Shown: in pieces, positions 1 through 7,061 of the stretch
Position numbering within the stretch: the first letter of the stretch is position 1
Layout of the letters: each line of letters begins with the position of its first letter
NCBI GenBank assembly: GCA_040905285.1
Contig: JBBDRV010000177.1
Span: 1-25,262 of the forward strand
DNA: 25,262 nucleotides
Source of the DNA: JBBDRV01 sp040905285
Lineage (GTDB): Bacteria; Bacteroidota; Rhodothermia; Balneolales; Balneolaceae
Reading direction: 5' to 3'
Translations under genes and position numbers: made by a program
The notes under the pieces: generated by a model
The model's database searches: none
What the model saw: only the letters and a program-made list of their open reading frames with translations
Told to the model about the DNA's origin: nothing

Positions 1-177
1 CAGAGCAGATTTTAAACCGCAACATATTACGCATATGTGAGGATTTAAAATCTGTGATAACGAAGAACCGGTGCAAAAGAACGGATTGCAAAGGCTCCTA
101 ATAATGATACAAAAGGGAAATAAATGTTTAGTGAAGATTTGAGCTCATATGAAATGAAAAATTCATAACTTGCACTA
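1..177. other. Non-coding left edge with nested inverted repeat
   Basis: No complete gene is visible here. Positions 6-16 (CAGATTTTAAA) and 44-54 (TTTAAAATCTG) are perfect reverse complements; within their loop, 22-27 (ACATAT) and 33-38 (ATATGT) form a second perfect inverted repeat. There is no T-run after the outer arm, so a standard intrinsic terminator is not clear. Frame 3 is open from the window edge to a TAA at 99-101 (about 32 codons), which could be the tail of an upstream gene, but I recognise nothing in it. A weak TTGCAA (86-91), 16-nt spacer, TACAAA (108-113) arrangement could serve nadC. Confidence 0.4.
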
Positions 178-1104
178 TTGACATCATCTGCAACAAAAAC
201 AGGATTTGTTGTGCTGTTCAAAAATAAGATATCCGGGGCCATTCCGGATAGCGGATTATTATTGGCGTTCAAAGAGGTACTGGAGCGCGGCTTCCGGGAA
301 GATCTCGGCTTCGGGGACATTACCGGCAATGCGGTTTTGCCCGGACACAGCATGGCAGGTGAATTCAGTGCCCGTGCAAGCGGTGTTCTGGCAGGAGCGG
401 ATGCCATAAGAACAGGATATCAGCTGCTGGATTCATCCACAGAGGTACAGCAATTGAAACAGGACGGAGAGAACGTTCAGCCCGGAGACGTAATTGCAGA
501 AGTAAAAGGGCCGGTAAGGACTCTGCTGTCGGGGGAAAGGCTGATCCTCAACATCGTGCAGCACCTGAGCGGGATAGCTACAGCCACCTCTAAAGCTGTC
601 CGGGCCCTGGAGGGAAGTTCAACCCGTATTTGTGACACGCGAAAGACAATTCCGGGTATCAGGGCACTACAAAAATATGCTGTCCGTTGTGGTGGTGGGT
701 ATAACCATCGGTTACGTCTGGATGACGGGGTAATGATCAAGGATAACCATATTATAGCCGCCGGAGGAATCCGTGAAGCCATTGGCATTGCCAGAAAGCG
801 AATTGGGCTGATGGTCCGGATCGAGGTGGAATGCGAGACCGGTGATCAAGTGCGCGATGCAATAGAGGCAGGTGCCGATATCATCATGCTGGATAATAAA
901 ACCCCTGAGGAGGCCGGGAAACTCTGCAGTGCCATACCACCTCATATCATTGTTGAGCTGTCGGGTGGAATTACACCGGAAACAGCCGGCCGATACAGGG
1001 ATTGCGGTGCCCATTATCTGTCTTTGGGAGCGGTCACCCATTCCGTCCGGGCCCTGGATATCAGTTTTAACCTGCGCGAGGGCGTAAAACACTCCGGCAA
1101 ATAA
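178..1104 (+). CDS. nadC: Nicotinate-nucleotide pyrophosphorylase (carboxylating), quinolinate phosphoribosyltransferase
   Basis: Converts quinolinate and PRPP to nicotinate mononucleotide, CO2 and PPi in cytoplasmic de novo NAD synthesis. The protein shows the family motifs in order: EDLGFGDIT (residues 41-49), the substrate-binding block around TRKTIPG and KYAVRCGGG, then HRLRLDDGVMIKDNH, the VECET barrel strand, MLDN and the C-terminal VELSGGIT phosphate-binding region. Length (308 codons from this start) is slightly above the usual 275-300. The start is uncertain: TTG at 178 is the first possible start after an in-frame TAA at 166-168. GTG at 211, preceded by AGGA at 201-204, is an equally good choice and trims 11 residues. 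No in-frame ATG lies before the conserved domain. nadA follows after 57 nt on the same strand, so the two are probably co-transcribed. Confidence 0.95.
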   Translation: MTSSATKTGFVVLFKNKISGAIPDSGLLLAFKEVLERGFREDLGFGDITGNAVLPGHSMAGEFSARASGVLAGADAIRTGYQLLDSSTEVQQLKQDGENVQPGDVIAEVKGPVRTLLSGERLILNIVQHLSGIATATSKAVRALEGSSTRICDTRKTIPGIRALQKYAVRCGGGYNHRLRLDDGVMIKDNHIIAAGGIREAIGIARKRIGLMVRIEVECETGDQVRDAIEAGADIIMLDNKTPEEAGKLCSAIPPHIIVELSGGITPETAGRYRDCGAHYLSLGAVTHSVRALDISFNLREGVKHSGK

Positions 1105-1161
1105 TCATTCCGGCAAATACTGAAGGCAAATCATCGAAGTGGATATAGAACAAATCATATT

Positions 1162-2274
1162 ATGGAAGCACTGGATTTTTTAGAAAAAGAGACGTCATTT
1201 ACTCTTCCTGACAGGTATGGGGATTTGACTGCAGAGGATATGAAGCAGCGAATCAGGGAGATCAAAGACCGGTTTGGCAAGAAACTGTTTATGCCCGGCC
1301 ATCACTATCAAAAAGATGAGGTGATTGAATTTGCCGATGCACGCGGGGACTCTTTGAAGCTTGCACGAATTTGCACGGAGAAGCAGGGTGTGGAAACCAT
1401 TGTTTTCTGCGGTGTTCATTTTATGGCGGAAACAGCGGATATGCTTACGGAAGATCATCAGGCCGTTATCCTTCCGGATTTGAGAGCCGGATGTTCCATG
1501 GCGGATATGGCAGATATCGATCAGACGGAACGCGGCTGGAAGAGTATGCAGGAAACCTTCGGCAACAGTCTGATACCCCTGACCTATGTCAATTCAACAG
1601 CTGAAATTAAAGCGTTTGTAGGAAGAAACGGCGGTGCGACGGTAACCTCGTCCAATGCCAAAAACATGCTGAAATGGGCCTTTACCCGGAAAGAACGAAT
1701 ACTTTTTCTGCCCGACCAGCATCTGGGAAGGAACACAGCCTATGACCTGGGCATCCCCCTCGGGGAGATGGCTGTCTGGGATCCCGTGGGCAACCGCTTT
1801 GAATATGATGGTGAGCACATTGAGGATGTGAAAGTGATCCTATGGAAGGGGCACTGCTCGGTTCATGAGAAATTCAGTGTCCAGCACATAAACCATCTGC
1901 GAAAGAATGATCCTGAAGTAAGGGTTCTGGTTCACCCGGAATGCACATTTGATGTGGTCCAGGCAGCTGATTTTGCCGGATCCACCAGTTTTATCATTAA
2001 TAAAATTGAAGCAGCCCCTTCCGGCAGCAAATGGGCCATCGGTACTGAAATGAACCTGGTTAACCGGATTATAGCTGAGAACCCCGACAAGGATATCGTC
2101 TCACTCAATCCATTTCTGTGTCCCTGTCTGACCATGAACCGGATAGACCTGCCCCACCTGTTCTGGTCACTCGAAAAGCTTGAGAAAGGAGAAGTGGTCA
2201 ACCGGATACAGGTGCCGAAAGAGACTGCAGACTATGCTGTTCTGGCACTCCACCGGATGCTGGAGCTTTCCTGA
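1162..2274 (+). CDS. nadA: Quinolinate synthase NadA, [4Fe-4S] dehydratase-type enzyme
   Basis: Condenses iminoaspartate with dihydroxyacetone phosphate to make quinolinate, the substrate of the NadC encoded just upstream. The 370-residue length matches the long Bacillus-type NadA. Visible hallmarks are PGHHYQ (residues 45-50) and three well-placed cysteines for the [4Fe-4S] cluster: C111 in AGCSMAD, C232 in KGHCSVHE, and C320 in LCPCLTMN. Each matches the context of the known ligands in B. subtilis and E. coli NadA; C322 is an extra nearby cysteine. The ATG at 1162 has no Shine-Dalgarno sequence but gives the expected N-terminus. L-aspartate oxidase or aspartate dehydrogenase, which should supply iminoaspartate, is not in the window. 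The enzyme is oxygen-sensitive in characterised members. Confidence 0.96.
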   Translation: MEALDFLEKETSFTLPDRYGDLTAEDMKQRIREIKDRFGKKLFMPGHHYQKDEVIEFADARGDSLKLARICTEKQGVETIVFCGVHFMAETADMLTEDHQAVILPDLRAGCSMADMADIDQTERGWKSMQETFGNSLIPLTYVNSTAEIKAFVGRNGGATVTSSNAKNMLKWAFTRKERILFLPDQHLGRNTAYDLGIPLGEMAVWDPVGNRFEYDGEHIEDVKVILWKGHCSVHEKFSVQHINHLRKNDPEVRVLVHPECTFDVVQAADFAGSTSFIINKIEAAPSGSKWAIGTEMNLVNRIIAENPDKDIVSLNPFLCPCLTMNRIDLPHLFWSLEKLEKGEVVNRIQVPKETADYAVLALHRMLELS

Positions 2275-2532
2275 ATTCTTGTCACCGGCAGGATCCAGCT
2301 CCATTTGAAAGACGGTCCGGACTTTCCGGGACCCTCCGGTTCTGTCGGAGGCACGGCTCATCACGTCTTCATATCCGCCGGCCGGCACAGCCGTGCGGGG
2401 AGAAAATCTGTCCCGGCTGCGATGTAGCTTTAAGTATATTTTCGTTATCTTCCGGTTGATTGTTACAGGATATAAGAATAGTATTCCAGGCTTACTGGAA
2501 AATATTTTGTTAAGACTAACTCTAACATCAAT
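2275..2532. other. Structured intergenic region between nadA and fdxA
   Basis: The left part (about 2280-2425) is GC-rich and can form consecutive hairpins: 2314-2318 with 2329-2333, 2333-2338 with 2346-2351 (CCTCCG and CGGAGG), and 2388-2393 with 2414-2419 (CAGCCG and CGGCTG). None is followed by a T-run. The right part is AT-rich, as expected for a promoter region, and holds the interrupted palindrome TTCCAG-N5-CTGGAA at 2484-2500, about 32 nt before fdxA. The nadA frame also stays open for about 49 codons past its stop, which I attribute to base composition. I recognise no known riboswitch. Confidence 0.4.
2484..2500. promoter_or_regulatory. Interrupted palindrome upstream of fdxA, possible operator
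   Basis: TTCCAG and CTGGAA are perfect 6-nt reverse complements around a 5-nt spacer (GCTTA), ending 32 nt before the fdxA ATG in an AT-rich stretch. Position and symmetry suit a dimeric regulator site for the ferredoxin-folP-cdaA cluster. No regulator is identifiable from the window, and a 6-bp arm can arise by chance. Confidence 0.3.
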
Positions 2533-2871
2533 ATGGCTTACGTAGTAACTGAACCCTGTATAAACTGTAAATATACGAACTGTGCGTCTGTCTGTCCGGT
2601 AGACGCTTTTCGTGAGGGCCCGAACTTCCTTACGATTGATCCCCTGGAATGTATAGACTGTGATGCCTGTGTGCCTGAATGCCCAGTTGAAGCGATTTAT
2701 GCTGATGATGAAGTTCCTGAACAGTGGGAGCACTACATCGAGCTCAACGAAAGACTGGCAGAGGACTGGGAAGATCATTTTATCAATGAAACAAAGGATC
2801 CCCTGCCGGATGCCGATGAATGGGCAGAGAAAGAAGACAAGGAAGACTTGCTGAAAGAAGAATGGGACTAA
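2533..2871 (+). CDS. fdxA: 7Fe ferredoxin ([3Fe-4S][4Fe-4S]), Azotobacter FdI type
   Basis: Small soluble electron carrier. The cysteine pattern is that of AvFdI-like seven-iron ferredoxins. C9, C17 and C50 are positioned to bind the [3Fe-4S] cluster, while C21, C40, C43 and C46 are positioned to bind the [4Fe-4S] cluster. C12 corresponds to the extra free cysteine of AvFdI (C11), and AvFdI C24 is replaced by A25. Other family marks are the VVTEPCINCKYTNC start, GPNFLTIDPLECIDCD, and the C-terminal DPLPDADEW segment. The 112-residue length fits (about 106 in AvFdI), with a strongly acidic tail. The ATG at 2533 lacks a Shine-Dalgarno sequence. folP begins 22 nt after the stop, so they likely share a transcript, although the redox partner of this ferredoxin cannot be read from context. 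Confidence 0.95.
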   Translation: MAYVVTEPCINCKYTNCASVCPVDAFREGPNFLTIDPLECIDCDACVPECPVEAIYADDEVPEQWEHYIELNERLAEDWEDHFINETKDPLPDADEWAEKEDKEDLLKEEWD

Positions 2872-2893
2872 ATCCTGGTATGCTGCCTGGTGA

Positions 2894-3751
2894 ATGAAAT
2901 CTGATATACGACATGCGGAATACCCGTTCCGGGACAGAATCCTGGATCTGTCCCGGCCCAGGATCATGGGTGTGCTAAATTTGACCCCCGATTCATTTTC
3001 AGACGGGGGTCTTTTTATATCGCCGAATGCTGCTCTGGACCGGATAGGGCAGATGGTGGAACAGGGGGCAGATATAATAGATGCCGGCGGGGAATCCACA
3101 CGGCCCGGATCAGAAGGGATATCTGCCGGTAAAGAACTCGACCGGGTGATGCCGGTGCTGGAAAAGGCCGTTCCGGAGTTTGGAAATACTTTTTTTTCCG
3201 TCGATACGACCAAATATGAAGTAGCAGAGGCTGCACTTAAGCTGGGTGTGCATATGGTCAACGATGTCAGCGGATTTCAGAAAGAGCCGGGTCTGGCCGA
3301 CCTTTGTGCGGAATACCGTGCGGGTTATATTCTGATGCACAGCCAGGGGGATCCGAAAACGATGCAGGAAAACCCTGAATACGATGATATTATCCTGGAC
3401 TTGAGGGATTTCTTCAGCGCCCGGTTAAAAAAGATCACCGCATCCGGCGTCACCAGCATTATTCTTGACCCGGGCATCGGCTTTGGTAAAACCGTATCCC
3501 ACAACCTGAAAATCATCTCGGAGCTTGACAAATTCACTGAATTTGGTTACCCCTTATTGGTGGGTGCGTCTCGCAAGTCAATGATCGGTCGTTTGCTGAA
3601 CGGCCGCCCGGTTGAAGACCGGTTGACCGGAACTGTCGCAATTCACTATCACTGTCTGATGAATGGCGCCGGAATTCTCAGGGTTCACGATGTAAAAGAC
3701 GCCAGTGATTCTGTGCAGATCTTTAATGCAGTTCAGGCTGCTCAATCATAA
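2894..3751 (+). CDS. folP: Dihydropteroate synthase
   Basis: Joins p-aminobenzoate to 6-hydroxymethyl-7,8-dihydropterin pyrophosphate in folate synthesis; target of sulfonamides. All signature blocks are present: MGVLNLTPDSFSDGG (residues 25-39), IIDAGGESTRPG (61-72), SVDTTK, VNDVSG (122-127), LDPGIGFGK (191-199), GASRKSMIG (224-232) and the C-terminal RVHDV (263-267). The 285-residue length is normal. It lies 22 nt after fdxA and 11 nt before the cdaA start; a folP-cdaA pairing is common in Bacteroidota-type genomes. An intrinsic-terminator-like hairpin with a T-run lies inside the coding sequence at 2983-3016, described separately. Confidence 0.96.
   Translation: MKSDIRHAEYPFRDRILDLSRPRIMGVLNLTPDSFSDGGLFISPNAALDRIGQMVEQGADIIDAGGESTRPGSEGISAGKELDRVMPVLEKAVPEFGNTFFSVDTTKYEVAEAALKLGVHMVNDVSGFQKEPGLADLCAEYRAGYILMHSQGDPKTMQENPEYDDIILDLRDFFSARLKKITASGVTSIILDPGIGFGKTVSHNLKIISELDKFTEFGYPLLVGASRKSMIGRLLNGRPVEDRLTGTVAIHYHCLMNGAGILRVHDVKDASDSVQIFNAVQAAQS
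2983..3016 (+). terminator. Terminator-like hairpin inside folP, possible attenuator
   Basis: GACCCCCG (2983-2990) and CGGGGGTC (3004-3011) form a perfect 8-bp, mostly GC stem with a 13-nt loop, immediately followed by five T (3012-3016) and then an A/T-rich stretch. This is the classical intrinsic-terminator layout, about 90-120 nt into folP. It sits in codons for the invariant motif NLTPDSFSDGG, whose TPD and DGG codons are naturally near-complementary, so it could be a coding by-product. Active translation would be expected to prevent it from folding. Confidence 0.4.
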
Positions 3752-3762
3752 ACCCCGCACAA

Positions 3763-4581
3763 TTGCTTCCCATAGGCTTTCTGGAGTTTGGAGTTACTGA
3801 CCTGATAGAAACACTGGTAATCGCACTGGTGTTATTTTATCTCTACAGATGGGTGCGGGGAACATTTGCCATTCAGGCCGCCCTGGGACTGGTATTTATT
3901 ATTCTGGTCAATGCCGCGGTGAGTATTCTCGGGTTATCCACCATTAACCTCATTCTCCGCAGTGTTCTGGATGTGGGGGTACTGGCGGTTATCATTATAT
4001 TCCAGCCGGAGATCCGCAAACTTCTTTACAGTCTGGGACAGAATACCACACTGGACCGCTTTTTTGGCCGCAGCAGCACGCTGTCTGTGGTAGAGGAAGT
4101 AGTGGAATCCGTGCGTAACATGTCACACAGCAAGACCGGAGCCCTGATTGTGTTTGCGCGCACGTCATCTCTGCAGGATCTGGTGGATGTGGGAGTGAAA
4201 CTTGATGCGAGGGTAAACAGCGAGCTGCTCGAAACCATCTTCAAAAGGGATACCCCGCTGCATGACGGAGCGGTGATCATCCGCAACAACCGGATAGTGG
4301 CAGCCAGCTGCTATCTGCCGATTTCACAAAACCCGAATATCTCTTCTGTCTTCGGGACACGTCACCGTGCTGCTGTCGGGATCAGCGAGACCAACAATGT
4401 GTTTGTTGTCGTCGTATCTGAAGAAACCGGCCGAATTTCAGTAGCCCAGAACGGGAATCTTACCAGCGGCCTGTCCATACAGAAACTGCGGGCTGAAATG
4501 GAAGATTTATTCGGAAGCGGCGCCATTGATGAAGAAGAGATAGGCTTCAGTTCGGGAAAAACAGATCTGGAAATGAAATGA
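3763..4581 (+). CDS. cdaA: Membrane-associated diadenylate cyclase CdaA (DAC/DisA_N domain)
   Basis: Makes the second messenger c-di-AMP from two ATP, at the inner membrane. Three hydrophobic N-terminal segments (about residues 13-28, 36-57 and 62-80) precede a DAC domain (about 100-250). The catalytic motifs are intact: TPLHDGAVII with DGA at 168-170, and GTRHRAA at 198-204. Length 272 matches the CdaA/YbbP family. The start is TTG at 3763, 11 nt after the folP stop; the frame is open upstream but has no ATG, GTG or other TTG, and this start leaves the first membrane segment whole. No cdaR or glmM homologue is adjacent, unlike the Firmicutes arrangement. Its stop overlaps the next start as ATGA (4578-4581), implying translational coupling to a secreted protein. 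Confidence 0.93.
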   Translation: MLPIGFLEFGVTDLIETLVIALVLFYLYRWVRGTFAIQAALGLVFIILVNAAVSILGLSTINLILRSVLDVGVLAVIIIFQPEIRKLLYSLGQNTTLDRFFGRSSTLSVVEEVVESVRNMSHSKTGALIVFARTSSLQDLVDVGVKLDARVNSELLETIFKRDTPLHDGAVIIRNNRIVAASCYLPISQNPNISSVFGTRHRAAVGISETNNVFVVVVSEETGRISVAQNGNLTSGLSIQKLRAEMEDLFGSGAIDEEEIGFSSGKTDLEMK

Positions 4582-5936
4582 AAATCATGATGACTTCAAC
4601 CCTGAAAAACAAAATAAAAAGAAACACCGGCCGGTCAGGCAGCTTTCTGTTCCGGGTCCTTCTTCTCGCAGGCTTCTTGTCGGCAAATATGCAGGCGTCG
4701 CCTGCCCAGTCAAAGTGGGATCAGTGGGAGTACCGGATCCCGGTAGTTCTTACCGAGCGGGATTCAGAAACCGCAGGCGCCCTGCCTGTGGATGTAACCT
4801 TTGCTGTATTTGCAGATGAAATAGACGATCCCCACCGTGAGCTGAGACTTGTCCGGAAAACGGACGGCGAACTTCAGGAGGTTCCGTTTCAGCTGTGGAA
4901 CGTCAGTACCCGGAACAAGGATACGGATGGAGAGCGAAGCATGCCTACTCTGACGGGGACAGTAACTTTTTTTGATGAAGCGGGCGGCGGGAATGATTCT
5001 GAATACCTGTTGCTTTACGGAAATCCGGAGGCGGAACCGCCTTCTTACCCGACGGACCTTTCCGTCTCCGGCGAAGCCCCGGAACTGGTTATTGAAAACG
5101 GGCGTATGACGGTGACCCTTCATTCCTCAGGACAACTTGCCTCTGTCCGGTCGTCCGGATCTGAACAACTTATAGACTCACCCCCCGGCGTTATGCACTG
5201 GAATCCCGGTATATTTATCCCAACACGCTACTGGACCCATTCCTGGGACTGGGATCCGGCGGAGGTTGTTGAAGTAGAGTCGGGACCTGTGTTTGTTAAA
5301 TTGCGCCGGTCAGGACCCCTCCCCGGTTTTCCCGAAATGCGTCTGTCCATTACATACCGTATTTTTGCGGACCGGCCATATGTGGAGTCGGCCACCCGCA
5401 TGGAGTTAAACGAGGACCTGGGCGTGGTCGCTCTTCGCAATGACCAGCTTGTTTTCAATTCCGGTCTTTTCAGCAGTTTTGCCTGGCAGCAGCATGACGG
5501 AGGGGTTGTTACCCGGCATTTTGATGAACACGAGCCGGTCAACGACCATGGGGATCTGTTGCGGATTCGTCCTGATGCAGGATTTATAGCGTTTTTTGAT
5601 GAGGATCAGGGTATCGGTGCCGCAACAGTACGCCTTGACGCGATGAATGAAGGACCTGACGCCACCCCGCCGGTGCTTTTTGATCATGCCACGTATATTA
5701 CCGACAGTACGGACCTGACGTACTGGTTTCGCCCCCTCGTCTATTTTCATGTAGACTGGACAAGAGAGAAACTGATCTCCGTGCCGGAAGGCTCTGTCTA
5801 TTCAGAGCGGAATCTTTATCTGTTCTTCACCCCGGAGGACGGGAATCCTGTCGCCCCGGTCAGGCACTACCGCCGTGCGGCTGACAACCCGCCGCTAATC
5901 AACCTGGGTGTTTATGAATTGCCGCCGGTATACTGA
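4578..5936 (+). CDS. Secreted beta-sandwich-like protein of unknown function, coupled to cdaA
   Basis: I do not recognise an enzyme family with confidence. A basic N-terminus and hydrophobic stretch (about residues 22-36), followed by ASPAQS near 40-45, look like a Sec signal peptide with a long n-region; there is no lipobox. Residues 50-160 (EYRIPVVL... YLLLYGNPEAEPP) resemble the DUF2341-like exported beta domain often found with carbohydrate-active proteins. Residues 165-450 are beta-rich, with many Trp and Tyr (for example W208, W219, W223, W225, W303, W383, W394), reminiscent of galactose-mutarotase-like or polysaccharide-lyase sandwich folds. A carbohydrate-related periplasmic or extracellular role is inference only. 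The first ATG overlaps the cdaA stop by 4 nt; ATGs at 4587 and 4590 are alternatives. A terminator-like hairpin follows. Confidence 0.75.
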   Translation: MKIMMTSTLKNKIKRNTGRSGSFLFRVLLLAGFLSANMQASPAQSKWDQWEYRIPVVLTERDSETAGALPVDVTFAVFADEIDDPHRELRLVRKTDGELQEVPFQLWNVSTRNKDTDGERSMPTLTGTVTFFDEAGGGNDSEYLLLYGNPEAEPPSYPTDLSVSGEAPELVIENGRMTVTLHSSGQLASVRSSGSEQLIDSPPGVMHWNPGIFIPTRYWTHSWDWDPAEVVEVESGPVFVKLRRSGPLPGFPEMRLSITYRIFADRPYVESATRMELNEDLGVVALRNDQLVFNSGLFSSFAWQQHDGGVVTRHFDEHEPVNDHGDLLRIRPDAGFIAFFDEDQGIGAATVRLDAMNEGPDATPPVLFDHATYITDSTDLTYWFRPLVYFHVDWTREKLISVPEGSVYSERNLYLFFTPEDGNPVAPVRHYRRAADNPPLINLGVYELPPVY

Positions 5937-5961
5937 GAGCTGAGTTGTGAGGAACAGGGTT

Positions 5962-5984
5962 AATGGCTGCCGCAGCTATTTTTT
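5962..5984 (+). terminator. Intrinsic terminator of the fdxA-folP-cdaA cluster
   Basis: AATGGCTG (5962-5969) pairs with CAGCTATT (5973-5980), an 8-bp stem with one G-T wobble and the 3-nt loop CCG, followed by T-rich sequence (T at 5979-5984). It lies 25 nt after the stop of the secreted protein gene. Because the facing gene meaB ends at 5976, the hairpin overlaps its last codons; nothing equally convincing terminates the minus-strand operon. Confidence 0.6.
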
Positions 5985-7061
5985 CGACAGCTGAAGCAGT
6001 TCGGCCGCTGCCTTGCAGGAACTGATCCGGCCGCTCTCCACTTTTTTCTCCAGCTCCCCGAGGTGTCGTTTAACGTCCGGCGAGCTGTAAAACTGCTCCC
6101 TGAGGCGTTGACCAATCGTTTCATGCATCCAGTATTTGGCCTGTTCTTTTCTGCGCCGGGAGAAGGACCCGTTCTCTCGGCTTTTTTCCAGAGTGGTTTC
6201 TATCCGCGACCAGATCTCTTCAATGCCAGTATTTTCCAGGGAGGAACAGAGATGGACGGACGGTTTCCGCCCGGACGGGCCGGGCGGATAAAACGAAAGG
6301 GCATTTTCATAGTCCCTTTTTGCACGTTCAGCTGAAGCAGACTGTTCCTGTTCTGCCTTGTTAACGGCTATCAGGTCCGCCATTTCCATTATGCCGCGTT
6401 TGATTCCCTGCAGCTCGTCCCCGGCACCGGGCAGCATCAGCAGAAGGAAGAAGTCCACCATTGAATGAACGGCCGTTTCCGACTGTCCCACCCCCATGGT
6501 CTCGATGAAGATAATGTCGTAGCCTGCCGCCTCGCACAACAGAATGGTCTCTCTGGTCCTGCGTGCGACCCCGCCCAACGTTCCGGAAGAGGGCGTGGGC
6601 CGTACAAACGCACGTTCACTGGTTGACAGGAAAGGCATGCGAGTTTTATCGCCCAGAATGCTCCCCCCGGTCCGGCTGCTGCTGGGGTCAATAGCCAGGA
6701 CGGCTGGTTTCCTTCCCCGGCGGTTGATAACATGCTTTCCCATTGCTTCAATAAATGTACTTTTACCCACTCCGGGAATACCGGTGATTCCGATCCGGTG
6801 GGAGTTGCCGCTGGCGGGGAGGCACCCTTCCAGTATCTCTTCACCGAACTGCCTGGTTTCGGGCCTGGAACTTTCAATGAAGGTGATAGCCTTTGAAAGC
6901 AGGACCCGGTTCCCCTGCCGGATACCGCCGGCATACTCATCGGCCGACTTCCGCGGTTCGGCTTTCCTGCGGTAACCGGTATTTATCGGCTCCGTTTGGC
7001 CGGGTTTGTCAGCCGTGGACTGTTTATGGGTCTTCTTGTCACTCATAGTCACCATGCTCAT
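5976..7061 (-). CDS. meaB: Methylmalonyl-CoA mutase-associated GTPase MeaB (ArgK family)
   Basis: G3E-type GTPase that gates cofactor loading and protects or reactivates adenosylcobalamin-dependent methylmalonyl-CoA mutase, encoded immediately upstream. Features: Walker A GIPGVGKST (residues 94-102), AIDPSSSRTGGSILGDKTRM (123-142), the ETMGVGQSE switch (187-195), and a G4 motif reading NKAE (234-237) where most members have NKAD. A polar N-terminal extension of about 45 residues precedes the conserved helix region. Three starts are possible: ATG at 7061 (used here), 7055, or 7046. The last gives an ATGAGTGA overlap with the mcmA stop and the tightest coupling. It is the last gene of the mcmB-mcmA-meaB operon. 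Confidence 0.94.
   Translation of the reverse strand: MSMVTMSDKKTHKQSTADKPGQTEPINTGYRRKAEPRKSADEYAGGIRQGNRVLLSKAITFIESSRPETRQFGEEILEGCLPASGNSHRIGITGIPGVGKSTFIEAMGKHVINRRGRKPAVLAIDPSSSRTGGSILGDKTRMPFLSTSERAFVRPTPSSGTLGGVARRTRETILLCEAAGYDIIFIETMGVGQSETAVHSMVDFFLLLMLPGAGDELQGIKRGIMEMADLIAVNKAEQEQSASAERAKRDYENALSFYPPGPSGRKPSVHLCSSLENTGIEEIWSRIETTLEKSRENGSFSRRRKEQAKYWMHETIGQRLREQFYSSPDVKRHLGELEKKVESGRISSCKAAAELLQLSKK

Noticed and set aside
3..101. Open frame entering from the left edge, ending at TAA 99-101
   Set aside because: Only about 32 codons with no recognisable motif; it could be a gene tail, but the window cannot support a call.
2275..2424. Stop-codon read-through extending nadA by about 49 codons
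   Set aside because: NadA is full length at its normal stop; the open frame is explained by high GC, and the extra sequence has no NadA-like motif.
2167..3261. Long minus-strand open frame (364 codons) across the end of nadA, fdxA and the start of folP
   Set aside because: It overlaps three genes with unmistakable conserved motifs on the plus strand, and its translation resembles no family; it is an antisense shadow.
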